Origin: Strigamia acuminata
Lineage: Eukaryota; Arthropoda; Chilopoda; Geophilomorpha; Linotaeniidae
NCBI GenBank assembly: GCA_949358305.1
Contig: OX442314.1
Coordinates: 45,456,581-45,516,580, forward strand
Reading direction: 5' to 3'
DNA length: 60,000 nucleotides
The notes under the pieces are model-generated. The model had not been told where the DNA came from. It saw only the letters and a list, made by a program, of their open reading frames with translations, and did no database searches. The stretch's first letter is position 1; each line of letters begins with the position of its first letter. Both the position numbers and the translations under genes were made by a program. Shown piece after piece: positions 42,201 to 50,176 of this stretch.

Positions 42201-44226
42201 ACCCAACAAAACCTCGATGCCCCTCGCAACCGAGTCCCTGCCCAGTTCCAACAAGACCTCGATACCCCTCGCAACCGAGGGTCACGTGTCACGTGTCAGG
42301 ACCCACTCCCAACAAGACCTCGGACTCCCCGTTGAGATGCCGGGCCTTCATTTCATAATAGGGGAAAAAGTGGATGTAATAAGTTTTTTTAGTGGAAAAA
42401 TAAGTTGGGTTTAAATAAATATTTTTAGTGGAAAAATTAGTTTTTTTTGGCTTAGTTAAATTAGTGGGACAAAAAATTAACGATAGTGGAAAAACCAGTC
42501 AGTGCAAGATTTAGTTTTTTTTTAGTGGAAATCCAAGCCACTTTAGTGGAATTTTAATTTATGCCCATAAAAAATTGTGACATTTTTAAGAGACAAATTA
42601 ATGGTTCGTCTATTTTTTCAGAATCCTGAAATGGTTTACAACATCTGCTTGTGGGTCCGCAAAGCTACAAAAATCCCATTTTTTGCAAAATTGACACCAA
42701 CTATTACCAACATTGTGGAAATAGCTCAAGCTGCTTATAATGGAAAAGCTGATGGAGTTACAGCAACTAACACAATGTCAGGTTTAATGGGTCTAAAAGG
42801 AAATGCTAGTCCTTGGCCAAGTATAGGCAATGAGCAACTATCAACTTATGGTGGTGTCTCCGGTAATGCCATCCGGCCCATTGCTTTACGTGCGGTTTCT
42901 GCAATTGCTAATGCTATTCCTGGGTTTCCAATACTGGCAACTGGCGGAATTGATTCAGCAGAAGCCGGATTACAATTTTTACACGCAGGAGCATCTGTGT
43001 TGCAGGTTAAATCTAATATTTTACCGTATTACCTCGCTTTAAGCCGCATGTCGGTGGATATGGGTTTATCATGTTTTTGGAGTTTATACCGGCATGCCAG
43101 TATAAAGTGAAACATGCTGGTATAAGTGAAAAAGTTTTTTTTTTTTTTACTTAAAAGAACCCGAAGGAAAAATTTATGTTGGAATTTTGGCTTAAAATTT
43201 GAGTTTTCTTGATTTTCTGAAGATTATTACTAAAAACTGGTTAATTTATAGAAGTTTAGGCCAATTTCCTACATTTTGGACATCTATAAATTTGTTTTAG
43301 GCTTTTTTAGGCTCAATTATTATTGAAAAAAATTGTCACTCACTTTCACCGGCATGCCGGTAAAATTCGCACTCGCGGCTTTAAGTGGGGAAGTACGTTA
43401 ATAATATCTTTTACCTTATACTTCTCTCTTGTTATTAGGTTTGCAGTGCAATACAAAATCAAGACTTTACTGTCATTGAGGATTACATTACTGGACTCAA
43501 AGCACTGTTATACTTACAAGCTCTGGAAGAAACCAAGGACTGGGATGGACAGTCACCACCCACACCGAAACATCAGAAGGGAAAACTTGTTGTTGATCTA
43601 AAGCAGGTCATTGGAAAAGTAAGAAATAAAATGATGAGAATCATCCCGTATTTGATTTTCTTGTTCTATCTGTTGCAGACTTTACCACATTTTGGGACTT
43701 ACCAAAAGGAAAGAGATTTGATTCTGTCCAAAATGAAGAAAAAAGATCTTTGTGAACCTGTGTCAAAACCTGCAGTGAACAAACCCAGATTGCCAATACC
43801 CGGAGTAAAAGAGATGATTGGCCGTGCTCTTGCACATATTGGCAATTACAGTGACTTGGATAATGTGAAACAAGTTGTTGCACTGATTGACGAGGTAATG
43901 ATAGAATTGTAGAAGGGAAACGATTCTATTGTGATTTTCTTGCTAATTATTCATTTTGGTTGCTCTAGGACATGTGCATCAATTGTGGGAAATGCTACAT
44001 GACTTGCAATGATGCAGGTTATCAGGCCATCACATTCGATCCTGAAACACATTTACCATATGTAACTGACAAGTGCACGGGATGCACTCTCTGCGCATCT
44101 GTTTGCCCGATTATCGATTGCATTCGTATGGTTAAGAGAATGACTCCGTATGCACCGAATAGAGGACTTCCTTTAGGAAACGATTCTAATACTGAAGTGA
44201 ATCGTGTTATAATGGTTGCTCAATGA
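33237..44226 (+). CDS. DPYD: Dihydropyrimidine dehydrogenase, copy C, intact (1031 residues)
   Basis: Cytosolic flavo-iron-sulfur enzyme that reduces uracil and thymine with NADPH. Exons: 33237-33272, 33391-33501, 33693-33863, 33934-34095, 39369-39647, 39713-39908, 39963-40135, 40204-40414, 40767-40951, 41022-41237, 41298-41462, 41520-41672, 42622-43005, 43439-43618, 43679-43894, 43969-44226; 3096 nt. The human enzyme has 1025 residues. Domains: N-terminal Fe-S domain ([13 protein letters not shown], Cys78/81/86/90; CGMVC..CVGGC, Cys125/129/135/139; Gln155, each one less than the human number), FAD site ([11 protein letters not shown]), NADPH site ([12 protein letters not shown]), FMN barrel with catalytic Cys671 ([15 protein letters not shown]), and the C-terminal ferredoxin domain ([11 protein letters not shown] and [11 protein letters not shown]). 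Intron 7 uses a GC donor. Copia lies antisense in intron 4 and a foldback element in intron 12; both must be spliced out. Confidence 0.96.
34310..39175 (-). mobile_element. Ty1/Copia retrotransposon in DPYD intron 4, copy C
   Basis: Same insertion as in copy A: LTRs 34310-34515 and 38970-39175, target duplication ACTTG at 34305-34309 and 39176-39180, primer site 38952-38965. Sharing the exact site shows that the element was present before the unit was copied. Confidence 0.95.
34535..38449 (-). CDS. Copia gag-pol polyprotein, copy C
   Basis: 1304 codons, protein sequence identical to copy A. One silent base change was noticed (35597, GAC/GAT on the coding strand). The CCHC knuckle, DSG protease, DDE integrase, YVDD reverse transcriptase and RNase H are all intact. 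It lies antisense to DPYD, within intron 4, so transcripts from it would be complementary to DPYD pre-mRNA. Confidence 0.95.
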   Translation of the reverse strand: MLFAILKIFRDKMTTETSSSITSYGIEKMDGTNYLSWAFSVKLLLTEKKLWKVVDGTETEADATKLADLTNKAFSIIGLTIKTQQQSHIRGLQSPKEAWDRLKEVYEPTNSLRIVQLRRELYSTMKQTGENMDKYLMRVSECSERLTNAGQTVGDTDLAWAMLCGLTKEYEGLIASVHTIAKADFTSNKIKDMILAESSRRETSDNTKRDSAVLIANKIPQQRDLKKIKCYNCNKFGHYARDCHKPKKERSAESKNSSDHKKANVMSAFAARADKDVWVIDSGASHHMTAQKGKFLELQNPKVAEINIANGKKVKVEAQGDINVDFVYDGQTVPTILKEVLYVPEVTMNLLSVAQLEAKGYWLSFKNGFCNVMNSKDVVILRAKRENRMYLVNEASHHGMTATTEATKNEIWHQRYMHVSLDSLQKMAEKDKVRGLEINKDAISKCDSCLQGKSTRKPFNKEERKMASEVLDLIHSDIAGPLQTKSKGGHRYYITFIDDKSRKIDVYFLTHKSEALEKFQDYMTRMERKTGKKIKALRTDNGLEYCNEEFDRFLKEKGISHQRTAVYTPEQNGISERLNRTLLDLVRSSLIQTQLGADFWAEAVNTAVYVRNRTVTQITGKTPYEVWYGRTPSVKHLRVFGCNAVMHVPAAKRRKLDNRGEKCIFLGYSAGEKTYRLWNTKKRKVMTSRDVVFKENEFGFNETDELDAKEVMTLTFDEPKQVPPAAKPKRGRPTKAEAVQKQYEPTKMILRSQVQQQAEPEVAETEDAEEEDEEDLIGTAMFCHFEEPSTYQEALNSKDATKWQTAIDDELNSLHKNETWEITDLPKDSKAIGCKWVFRVKQNPDGSVERYKARLVAKGFTQRYGHDYTETYSPVAGIATMRLIIAIAVILGWVLEQVDVTTAYLNGILEEEVYMEIPEGLVGKWKNKVCRLIKSLYGLKQSGRAWNDKLDEELEKQGFKRCFSDACVYWIQIGNERGIIGVYVDDMVIAGQSENMCREIKKRLRKCFEIKELGTLKYMLGIEFGRDKNGNMFLTQEKYVEKILKRFNMTDSKPMATPMVKCTDNNKKEPEEFEDLTVEPYREVIGCLSYLANSTRPDISHAVNVLAQFNSKPKTNHWQMAKRILRYLSGTKKHGLVYNENKGFLTAFADADWANCKINRRSYSGTLLKLAENLVIWQSSKQKVVATSSMEAEYISMCNCSKDIVWMRRLIEELDLSTLIGGPTIMRCDNQPAKVFAQSNVENRRSKHIDVRYHYIREQIKAKRVKLEFVPTENNEADLLTKPLDKVKLSNFRELLGVKPIIRA
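41690..42566. mobile_element. Foldback element with minisatellite, copy C
   Basis: Same element and same 9-bp ATAAAAAAT flanks as at 17917-18793, in DPYD intron 12. No difference was noticed in the minisatellite copy number, although such arrays normally mutate fast; this supports a very recent copying event. Confidence 0.7.
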
Positions 44227-45093
44227 AATAGTAATACTGCCGGTGGTTTGAGTTCATAATTTGTAAAGTACGAGTACTTTATGTCTAATAAAAATTAATC
44301 TTGCAGAAGAATAACATGTTTATTGATTGATGACACAGTCTAGCAAGGTCATGGACTCCAACTAAATACATGGTCCGCATACCCACTCCTAGGAAATTAC
44401 GTAACAAAACTGACCACCCCCCCCCTCCCTAGTTTTTATAATACAAATTCAGTAATTTTCAATTTTAATTTAAAAATAACTTTCTACAAATTTAATTTTA
44501 CATTTTCGATATTGTTAAAATGAATACAGGTATTTTTGACTTTTTAAACTTCATCTTCCCAAGGCAAACTCGTATGTTTTTTTAATGTTCAATATTTCAA
44601 TAACGTTACGTAACATTAAAATGAGAAATATTTTTACTTCAAATTGTAGAATTACAAAAGTGTTGCTACCAATACTCAATTACCAGCTTCCGCATTAATC
44701 ATATCCTATACATTTGAATAGAAAAGGAATCGTGGAAGGTGAACAGTACATGGTTGTTGCATTGTGACCACTGAAACGCGGTCGTGTCACCTGGAGATGA
44801 AAGAATAAGAGAGAAAAGAAATTTCTGTATTTATTCATTGCTCAGCCATTCAGTTATGACTTCATTTCCTCCCTTTTATTCATCTCATAGATCCCACTTT
44901 CACTATTTTTCTTTCTCATCACGTGATTCTCTTTTATACATTTCATTTTGTAAAACCTGAAAATTTTATGTAACAATTCATATTCCAACACGTATTCATA
45001 GACAAGGATATTTCTTCTCAGTTAGACAAACTACACAGTTTGTGTCATCAAGTGGTAAGCCTTCATTCAAATTCAGCTTCAGTTTGCCCAACA
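44227..45093. other. DPYD 3' flank and upstream region of the glycosyltransferase, copy C
   Basis: Corresponds to 26585-27451 with scattered substitutions and a different C-run length (near 44420). Poly-A-signal-like ATAAAA words follow the DPYD stop. No other gene seen. Confidence 0.5.
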
Positions 45094-46275
45094 ATGAAGT
45101 TAAGTGCAGCTAAGTGGCTAACTTTATCTGCAAGTGGTTTAGTCTGTTTGATTATAGTGTGGAAAACAGAAATGTTTAATTACAGCACTTTTCTGATTTA
45201 CCACAAATCACATGCAAATAATACAACTAAGAATAAGAATCTATCTAGTCCAGTAACTACAGAATCAGGGACAAAGATTGTCAGTAATGTTCACTCTATT
45301 TCAATGAAGAAGAATGTTATTGATTATGATTATGATTACCAATCTAGTCCAACATCAATTGAAGCAACCATCAACTTAAGCCGGATTGGTTACATCGCCA
45401 ACCGACCATTCATATGCACAAAGTCCCCTTTATTGGAAATGGTTGCTGTGATCATTTCCTCGCCAGAGCATTTTCAAAGAAGACAAGATTTAAGAAACTC
45501 TTGGTCAAAGCCGTTATCGCTATCCAGCAACACTTCTGTTGTGTTTTTTACCGGTCGGTCCAAACATGATTCGATCAATAAAAATGTGTTATTCGAAGCG
45601 AGAAGAACCCTGGATATGATAATAGTTGATTTTGACGAAAGTTACAGAAACTTAAGTGTGAAAACACTTCTCATGCTGAGATGGGTCAAGGATTATTGTT
45701 CCAATGCAAAGTTTATACTGAAATCCGATGATGACATGTTTGTAAATATTTATAACTTAATGGATTTCATCAATAGTGAAGAAGCAAATGATTCAGCAAT
45801 TTATGGGAAAGTTGGTCACAATTGGTCACCTCAAAGAAAAAAGAGTTCTAAATGGATGGTCACAAAAGAGGAATATTCCAAAAGTAGGTATCCAGATTTT
45901 GTCACCGGTCCATCGTATTTATTCGGAACCAAACACATTGCTCGGCTGCTGGATGTGTGTTTCCGGCTTCCATATTTGTACTTGGAAGGTAAAAGTGTTA
46001 CTATACTCTGTCTCACCATAAGAGTGGTGTTATAAATGGTATCTTTTAACACAGATGTGTTTGTCACTGGAATATGTGCAGAAGAAAGTAAAATTTCTAG
46101 ACATCACCACGCAGGATTTATCAATAGTTCACGTAAAGGAGATAGATGTATATTTTTGCGAATTATATGTCGGCATGAAGTTAATGGCTTGTATTTACAA
46201 AATGTGTGGAAATCACTGTCGGATTTAAGTTTGTACAAAAATTGTAAAATTAAACAACCACAATTTTTCATTTAA
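45094..46275 (+). CDS. Beta-1,3-galactosyltransferase family (GT31), copy C
   Basis: Exons 45094-45988 and 46055-46275, 371 residues, type II Golgi membrane protein with the same signal anchor, stem, LKSDDDMFVN metal-binding motif, VTGPSYL and spliced EDVFVTG as copy A. Relative to copy A it has Thr for Ser in ICTKS, Ser for Thr in NSWSKP, Lys for Arg and Ser for Pro in GRSKHDSIN, and Ile for Val in LDMIIV. All catalytic marks are unchanged, so both copies could be active. It lies 0.9 kb downstream of intact DPYD in the same direction. Confidence 0.9.
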
Positions 46276-46527
46276 AAACAAGGTAACTTGGTTATTTTAA
46301 TCTAAAAAAAGCGATCGGAATAGGTTAGAAAACCATAAAATGACGAGATGATATCAAAACAATCAAATCCCATGTGTTCATAATATTTTGGGCCTCACCT
46401 TATAGTACGAGTAAAAACAAAATATAAATTTCAAAAATTAATAACATCATCTCATAAAAATGCAGTTAGAAAAATTTACAATCACAACACGTTTTTATTT
46501 CATGGAAACACAAATTGAAACAAATTT

Positions 46528-47142
46528 TCACTTTTCTGCATTTTTGTTATGCTTTGTTAAATGTTTTTTCAAAGTATTACAATGCGCACAGAAATAACCA
46601 CAATGATGGTACTTGAATGGTTTTTTTCTAGTGTGAGCTGCAATATGCTTTTTTAAATTAAAACTTTGAATACTGGCGTAATCACATAAATGACACTTGA
46701 ATGGTTTTTCACCCGTATGTATTAACAAATGAGTTTTTAAATCCCCACTTTCAATACAGGAATAAGCACAAAGATGGCACTTGAATGGTTTTTCACCCGT
46801 ATGAGTTGCAATATGTCTTCTTAAAACCCCACTTTCAATACAGGAATAAGTACAAAGATGGCACTTGAATGGTTTTTCACCTGTATGAGTTGCAATATGA
46901 CGTCTTAAAACCCCACTTTCAATACAGGAATAAGTACAAAGATGGCACTTGAATGGTTTTTCACCTGTGTGAGTTTGCATGTGGATAACTAATTTTCCTT
47001 TAAGCCTAAAAGAAATTGAACACACTTGGCATTTGAAGGGTTTTTCACCAGTATGTATAAGCATGTGATTCTTCAAATGTGAATAAAATGAGCGCGAATA
47101 ATCACATAGATTGCAACTGTAACGCTCTTGTTTCCTCTCCAT
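46528..47142 (-). CDS. C2H2 zinc-finger protein, copy C, intact
   Basis: 204 residues if started at the ATG at 47142 (MERKQERYSCNLC), which lies just before finger 1; an in-frame ATG at 47202 would add 20 non-finger residues. Seven tandem C2H2 units with TGEKPFKC linkers follow with almost no other sequence. Fingers 3-5 are near-identical (CHLCTYSCIESGVLRRH and CHLCAYSCIESGDLKTH), showing recent internal amplification. The last unit reads KYHHCGYFCAHCNTLKKH, lacking the usual first Cys, so it may not bind zinc. Linker-joined arrays of this kind normally bind DNA. There is no KRAB, ZAD or BTB domain. It is convergent with the glycosyltransferase. The counterpart in copy A is broken. Confidence 0.85.
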   Translation of the reverse strand: MERKQERYSCNLCDYSRSFYSHLKNHMLIHTGEKPFKCQVCSISFRLKGKLVIHMQTHTGEKPFKCHLCTYSCIESGVLRRHIATHTGEKPFKCHLCTYSCIESGVLRRHIATHTGEKPFKCHLCAYSCIESGDLKTHLLIHTGEKPFKCHLCDYASIQSFNLKKHIAAHTRKKPFKYHHCGYFCAHCNTLKKHLTKHNKNAEK

Positions 47143-47202
47143 TTTGAATATTAACGAGACTCCAAGATCCGTGTATAAAACGTTTGCTAGGATATCACTC
47201 AA

Positions 47203-47580
47203 TCACATCGAAAATAAACATTCTGAAATTAAAAGAATTCAAATATTATTGGTTTATTTTATAAGCAAGTAGTCAAGTGAAAAAGTGCACTTTTCCCCCA
47301 TATCCTTACAGCAATACCGAGCAAAAACAAATTCCCTTCTGCATCAAACTCCCGGATCACATTTGATGTTTTCTAAACATTTATAAAAAGTGATTTCTTC
47401 TCTTTGAAGCTAGCAAATATCCAGGCGAGTATCCCAGAGGCTCCAGCTATTCCCATTTCTCACAAAAACACAAATTGACACGAATTTTCAGTACGGTATT
47501 CTGAATTTATGAGTTTGTATCACTACCCGCACTGGGATAAGCACATAAAAATAATTTAATTGTTAATTAAATTGTTTTTC
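47203..47580. other. Upstream region of the zinc-finger gene
   Basis: AT-rich, no exon signal. Expected to hold the promoter of the minus-strand zinc-finger gene. Absent from copy A. Confidence 0.4.
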
Positions 47581-47589
47581 TCTTGCATG

Positions 47590-47860
47590 CCTAGCTGTGT
47601 CTTTCTAATTGCCCATTTTGAATGCAGGAATCACTACACAAGCGACACTTAAATGGTTTTTCTCGTGTATGGGTTCTAAAATGTTTTTTTTTTTTAAATA
47701 CCAAGTTTCAACGAAAGAATAAGCCCACAAATGACACGTCAATGGGTTTTTTCTTAAACATACCTGGCATTTGAATGGGTTTGCACCAACGTGTATTCAA
47801 ACACGAATAAAATGAACTCGAATAATCACACCGACTGTTGTTTACTCGTCATTTTGGATT
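47590..47860 (-). pseudogene. Degenerate C2H2 zinc-finger remnant
   Basis: The minus strand carries remnants of the same finger array (words for TRxKPFKCRLCSDSCIQNG, PLTCHLWAYSFVET and NPFKCQVC) interrupted by frame changes and long A runs. It looks like a decayed neighbour of the intact gene at 46528-47142, so this locus once held a cluster. Confidence 0.6.
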
Positions 47861-48084
47861 TGAAAAGTAACGAGTTCAAGCTGAGTGTGCGAAAAATGTT
47901 TGTTTTGCAATCAATCACTGACTTTATGCTGATAGAAATCACTAAACCACATCGAAATACAACTTATTCTAAAATTAAAATCAAATCAAACATTAGGAAC
48001 ATACTTTTCATAAATAATATTGATCTATGCTCTCACTTTCTTACAGTAATCTAGTGAGAATTTCATTTATGTCTTCATTTTCAG

Positions 48085-48197
48085 CAGTTGGTTATGATTT
48101 GGCCACAATGTTTTCGTGCTGCGGCACTGAAGATCACGGAGCCTTGAATAGACTTATGGATCTTACAGATCAGCAAACTACAAAACAAAAGTCAAAG
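48085..48197 (+). CDS. Single internal exon of an unrecognised gene (partial)
   Basis: A strong acceptor (TCTTCATTTTCAG) and donor (AAG then GTAAGT) bound an open exon that encodes VGYDLATMFSCCGTEDHG and continues to DLTDQQTTKQKSK. I do not recognise the family. No partner exons could be joined: downstream there is a minus-strand ORF and then the Gypsy element. It may be the end of an unrecognised gene or a fortuitous exon. Missing from copy A because of the deletion there. Confidence 0.35.
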
Positions 48198-48626
48198 GTA
48201 AGTTTAGAAGTGGCAATATTGAACGTCAGATCATACCCCAATTCATATTTTTCGGCAAACAAATGTGAAATGATTTTCTCAAGCGCGCAGTGGGTATTAG
48301 CTAGCGAATGGAAAACATGAGGTTGCAGGGTGAGAGTAAAACCCGATGTGAAGTTGAATTTTGCGCCATCTCTTGGTAAAAATGAATAAAGCGACGTGTT
48401 GGCCGATTGGAAGGAGCGTGAGGATTAGTGGCGCCGACATCTTCCGTTGTAGCAGGGTGCTGCTACAAAAACCTGAGACGAATTCAGGTATCCCAATGCA
48501 GCTCATTATTACAAGACAATTTAATTGACGAGCAAGAAATGAGAGAAATTGTAGAATTGATGAACAAGAAATGAGAAAAAATCCAGAATTGGTGAACAAT
48601 AAATATGTGAATTTATTTCCAACTGA
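48198..48626. other. Unassigned stretch
   Basis: No supported feature. Overlapping short frames on both strands have no recognisable domain. Confidence 0.4.
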
Positions 48627-48995
48627 TTATAGATATCGAAACACTTGTTTGCCAGTGATGAGACATTCGGTGGGTTGGTCATGATAATCTTTTTCGATTT
48701 TTTTCTGTCGTACAACAACTGTTCTTGTTGACGCAATCATCGGATTCAAATACGGCAGAAACCGTCTGGATGTGCTTGGGTTGTTCGCAGATGAAACACT
48801 ATTCAATTTTATTTTTTTCTTCTGTCTCTGTCTTTGTCTTTTGGCGATTTTGTCTATCATCGCCTGGCCATCTCGTTCCATAACCTGAATTGCTTCTCGA
48901 ACAAAAGAAGTTTTAGTCGCACGAACGGCAATCGCAGGTTTTGATGAGCGCCTGAATTTACAGCGACGGGAAGTCGCAGCCATCCGATTGACCAT
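48627..48995 (-). CDS. Small basic, nuclear-type ORF of unknown function
   Basis: 122 residues from the ATG at 48995; the frame stays open upstream to about 49063. Very basic: RRCKFRRSSK near the start and KIAKRQRQRQKKKIK in the middle, which would serve as a nuclear localisation signal. FVREAIQVMERDGQAM is predicted helical. No known domain recognised. The Gypsy LTR begins at 49086, just upstream of this ORF's possible 5' end, so any promoter has been separated from it. The first part is duplicated at 29457-29633, where it reads in another frame. Confidence 0.4.
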   Translation of the reverse strand: MVNRMAATSRRCKFRRSSKPAIAVRATKTSFVREAIQVMERDGQAMIDKIAKRQRQRQKKKIKLNSVSSANNPSTSRRFLPYLNPMIASTRTVVVRQKKIEKDYHDQPTECLITGKQVFRYL

Positions 48996-49085
48996 ACAGA
49001 CATTGGCTGCATTTTGTGCATTGAAAACGAACGTTCGATTAGTCGAAATTATTATTTGGGAGCTTAGAAGTCAATTGGAAGGACT

Positions 49086-50104
49086 TGTTGTGACCCGACT
49101 GGACCGGGGTCAACGAAGAGTTTCTCTCGTGACCTCGTTTCGGGTGTAAGGGGAGCCGCAAGCGCGTCTCCCTTCCCTCAGTGCATTGACATCTAGTCAA
49201 TGGACAGGCGTCTGCCCTGAGGGAGTGGGGATGGCTCGTCCACCCCACCATTGGGTGATTCCGGTCACCTGTCAACCCCGCTTTGTGCAAAGGAATGTGC
49301 CTTGCACTGAGCGGGCAGAACCAACACAACCATCAAACGAGAAACACACGTAAACCCGTCGTCCTACAAGATCAGGCCCAAGTAAATATACTGGGATTGA
49401 CCAAGGACAAAGGACAATTTACCGTGAGTACGTTTGGTCAGTGTCAAACTCCGCAGAGTAACCTGCGAGATAAGATTACCACACTATTTTAGCACACCAG
49501 CTAGAAATAGTAAAAACCACTCCAGTTTAGCGAGTTGTGCAGACAAACGGTCGCACAAGCCTAAACTGCAGTAAAACCACGACGAGCGTTCCCGCCGCTG
49601 TGTGACCGCCGGGAGCCAGAAGAGTCCGCCGCTGTGTGATCGCCGGACACCACACAAAAACCTAGACAACAGCCCGAAGTAAGCCTTTTAACTAAGCATT
49701 CACTCGCGCCCGACCAGCGTGAACCCGAAGGACCAGCCAGAGACGAGCCGAGGACGCCATATTGCCACGCCGGCCCAAGACGACACCACGTTGCCACAAC
49801 GAGGACGCCATCTTGGACACGACCGAGACAACAGACGACCTCGCCGATTCCAGCCAGCTTTCATCATACCTTTACCTTTCCATTTCCCTTCACCCATTCC
49901 GATTTACCTTTTACCTACCTTTTATATATATATATATATAAGATATATCTGTACATTGTCCCACAGAATAAATCTATATTATATTTTACCTTTTATATCT
50001 GTGTAATCATTTCTTTGGGTAAACCGCTTGAGCAAAGCGGTAGTGAGTTAGTCGAATTAAGTAATCAACCCACGAGTTAGCGACGGTTAGAGTTGAGCGC
50101 GACA
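49086..50104 (+). promoter_or_regulatory. 5' LTR of the Gypsy element
   Basis: 1019 bp, begins TGTTGTGACCC and ends GCGCGACA two bases before the primer site, matching the TG...CA rule. It contains an AT dinucleotide run (49922-49942) that could act as a TATA region and an AATAAA at 49967-49972. The transcription start and poly-A site probably lie in its last 200 bp. The border is inferred from one LTR and the empty site, because the 3' LTR is not visible. Confidence 0.7.
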
Positions 50105-50106
50105 CG

Positions 50107-50124
50107 TGGGGGCCTGTCCGGGAT
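50107..50124 (+). promoter_or_regulatory. Gypsy primer-binding site, tRNA-Pro type
   Basis: TGGGGGCCTGTCCGGGAT differs at two adjacent positions from the classic retroviral tRNA-Pro site TGGGGGCTCGTCCGGGAT. It follows the LTR end after two bases. An insect tRNA-Pro isoacceptor is the probable primer. Confidence 0.75.
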
Positions 50125-50176
50125 CAAGTCGAATAACTGATTCTAACCTGTGATTACATCATACCCAAAGCAAGAA

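Larger units (their letters stand above)
33004..49085. repeat. Tandem segmental duplication, copy C
   Basis: Second complete unit: DPYD, GT31 transferase, zinc-finger gene and about 1.9 kb more before the Gypsy insertion. The left border follows TATCTAAAGATT, unlike copy A, so 33004 is a true breakpoint. The first 11 kb is nearly identical to copy A, including Copia and the foldback element. Confidence 0.9.

Noticed and set aside
47791-48054. 87-codon plus-strand ORF
   Set aside because: AT-rich; its 5' part is the antisense of the degenerate zinc-finger remnant. No domain or splice support.
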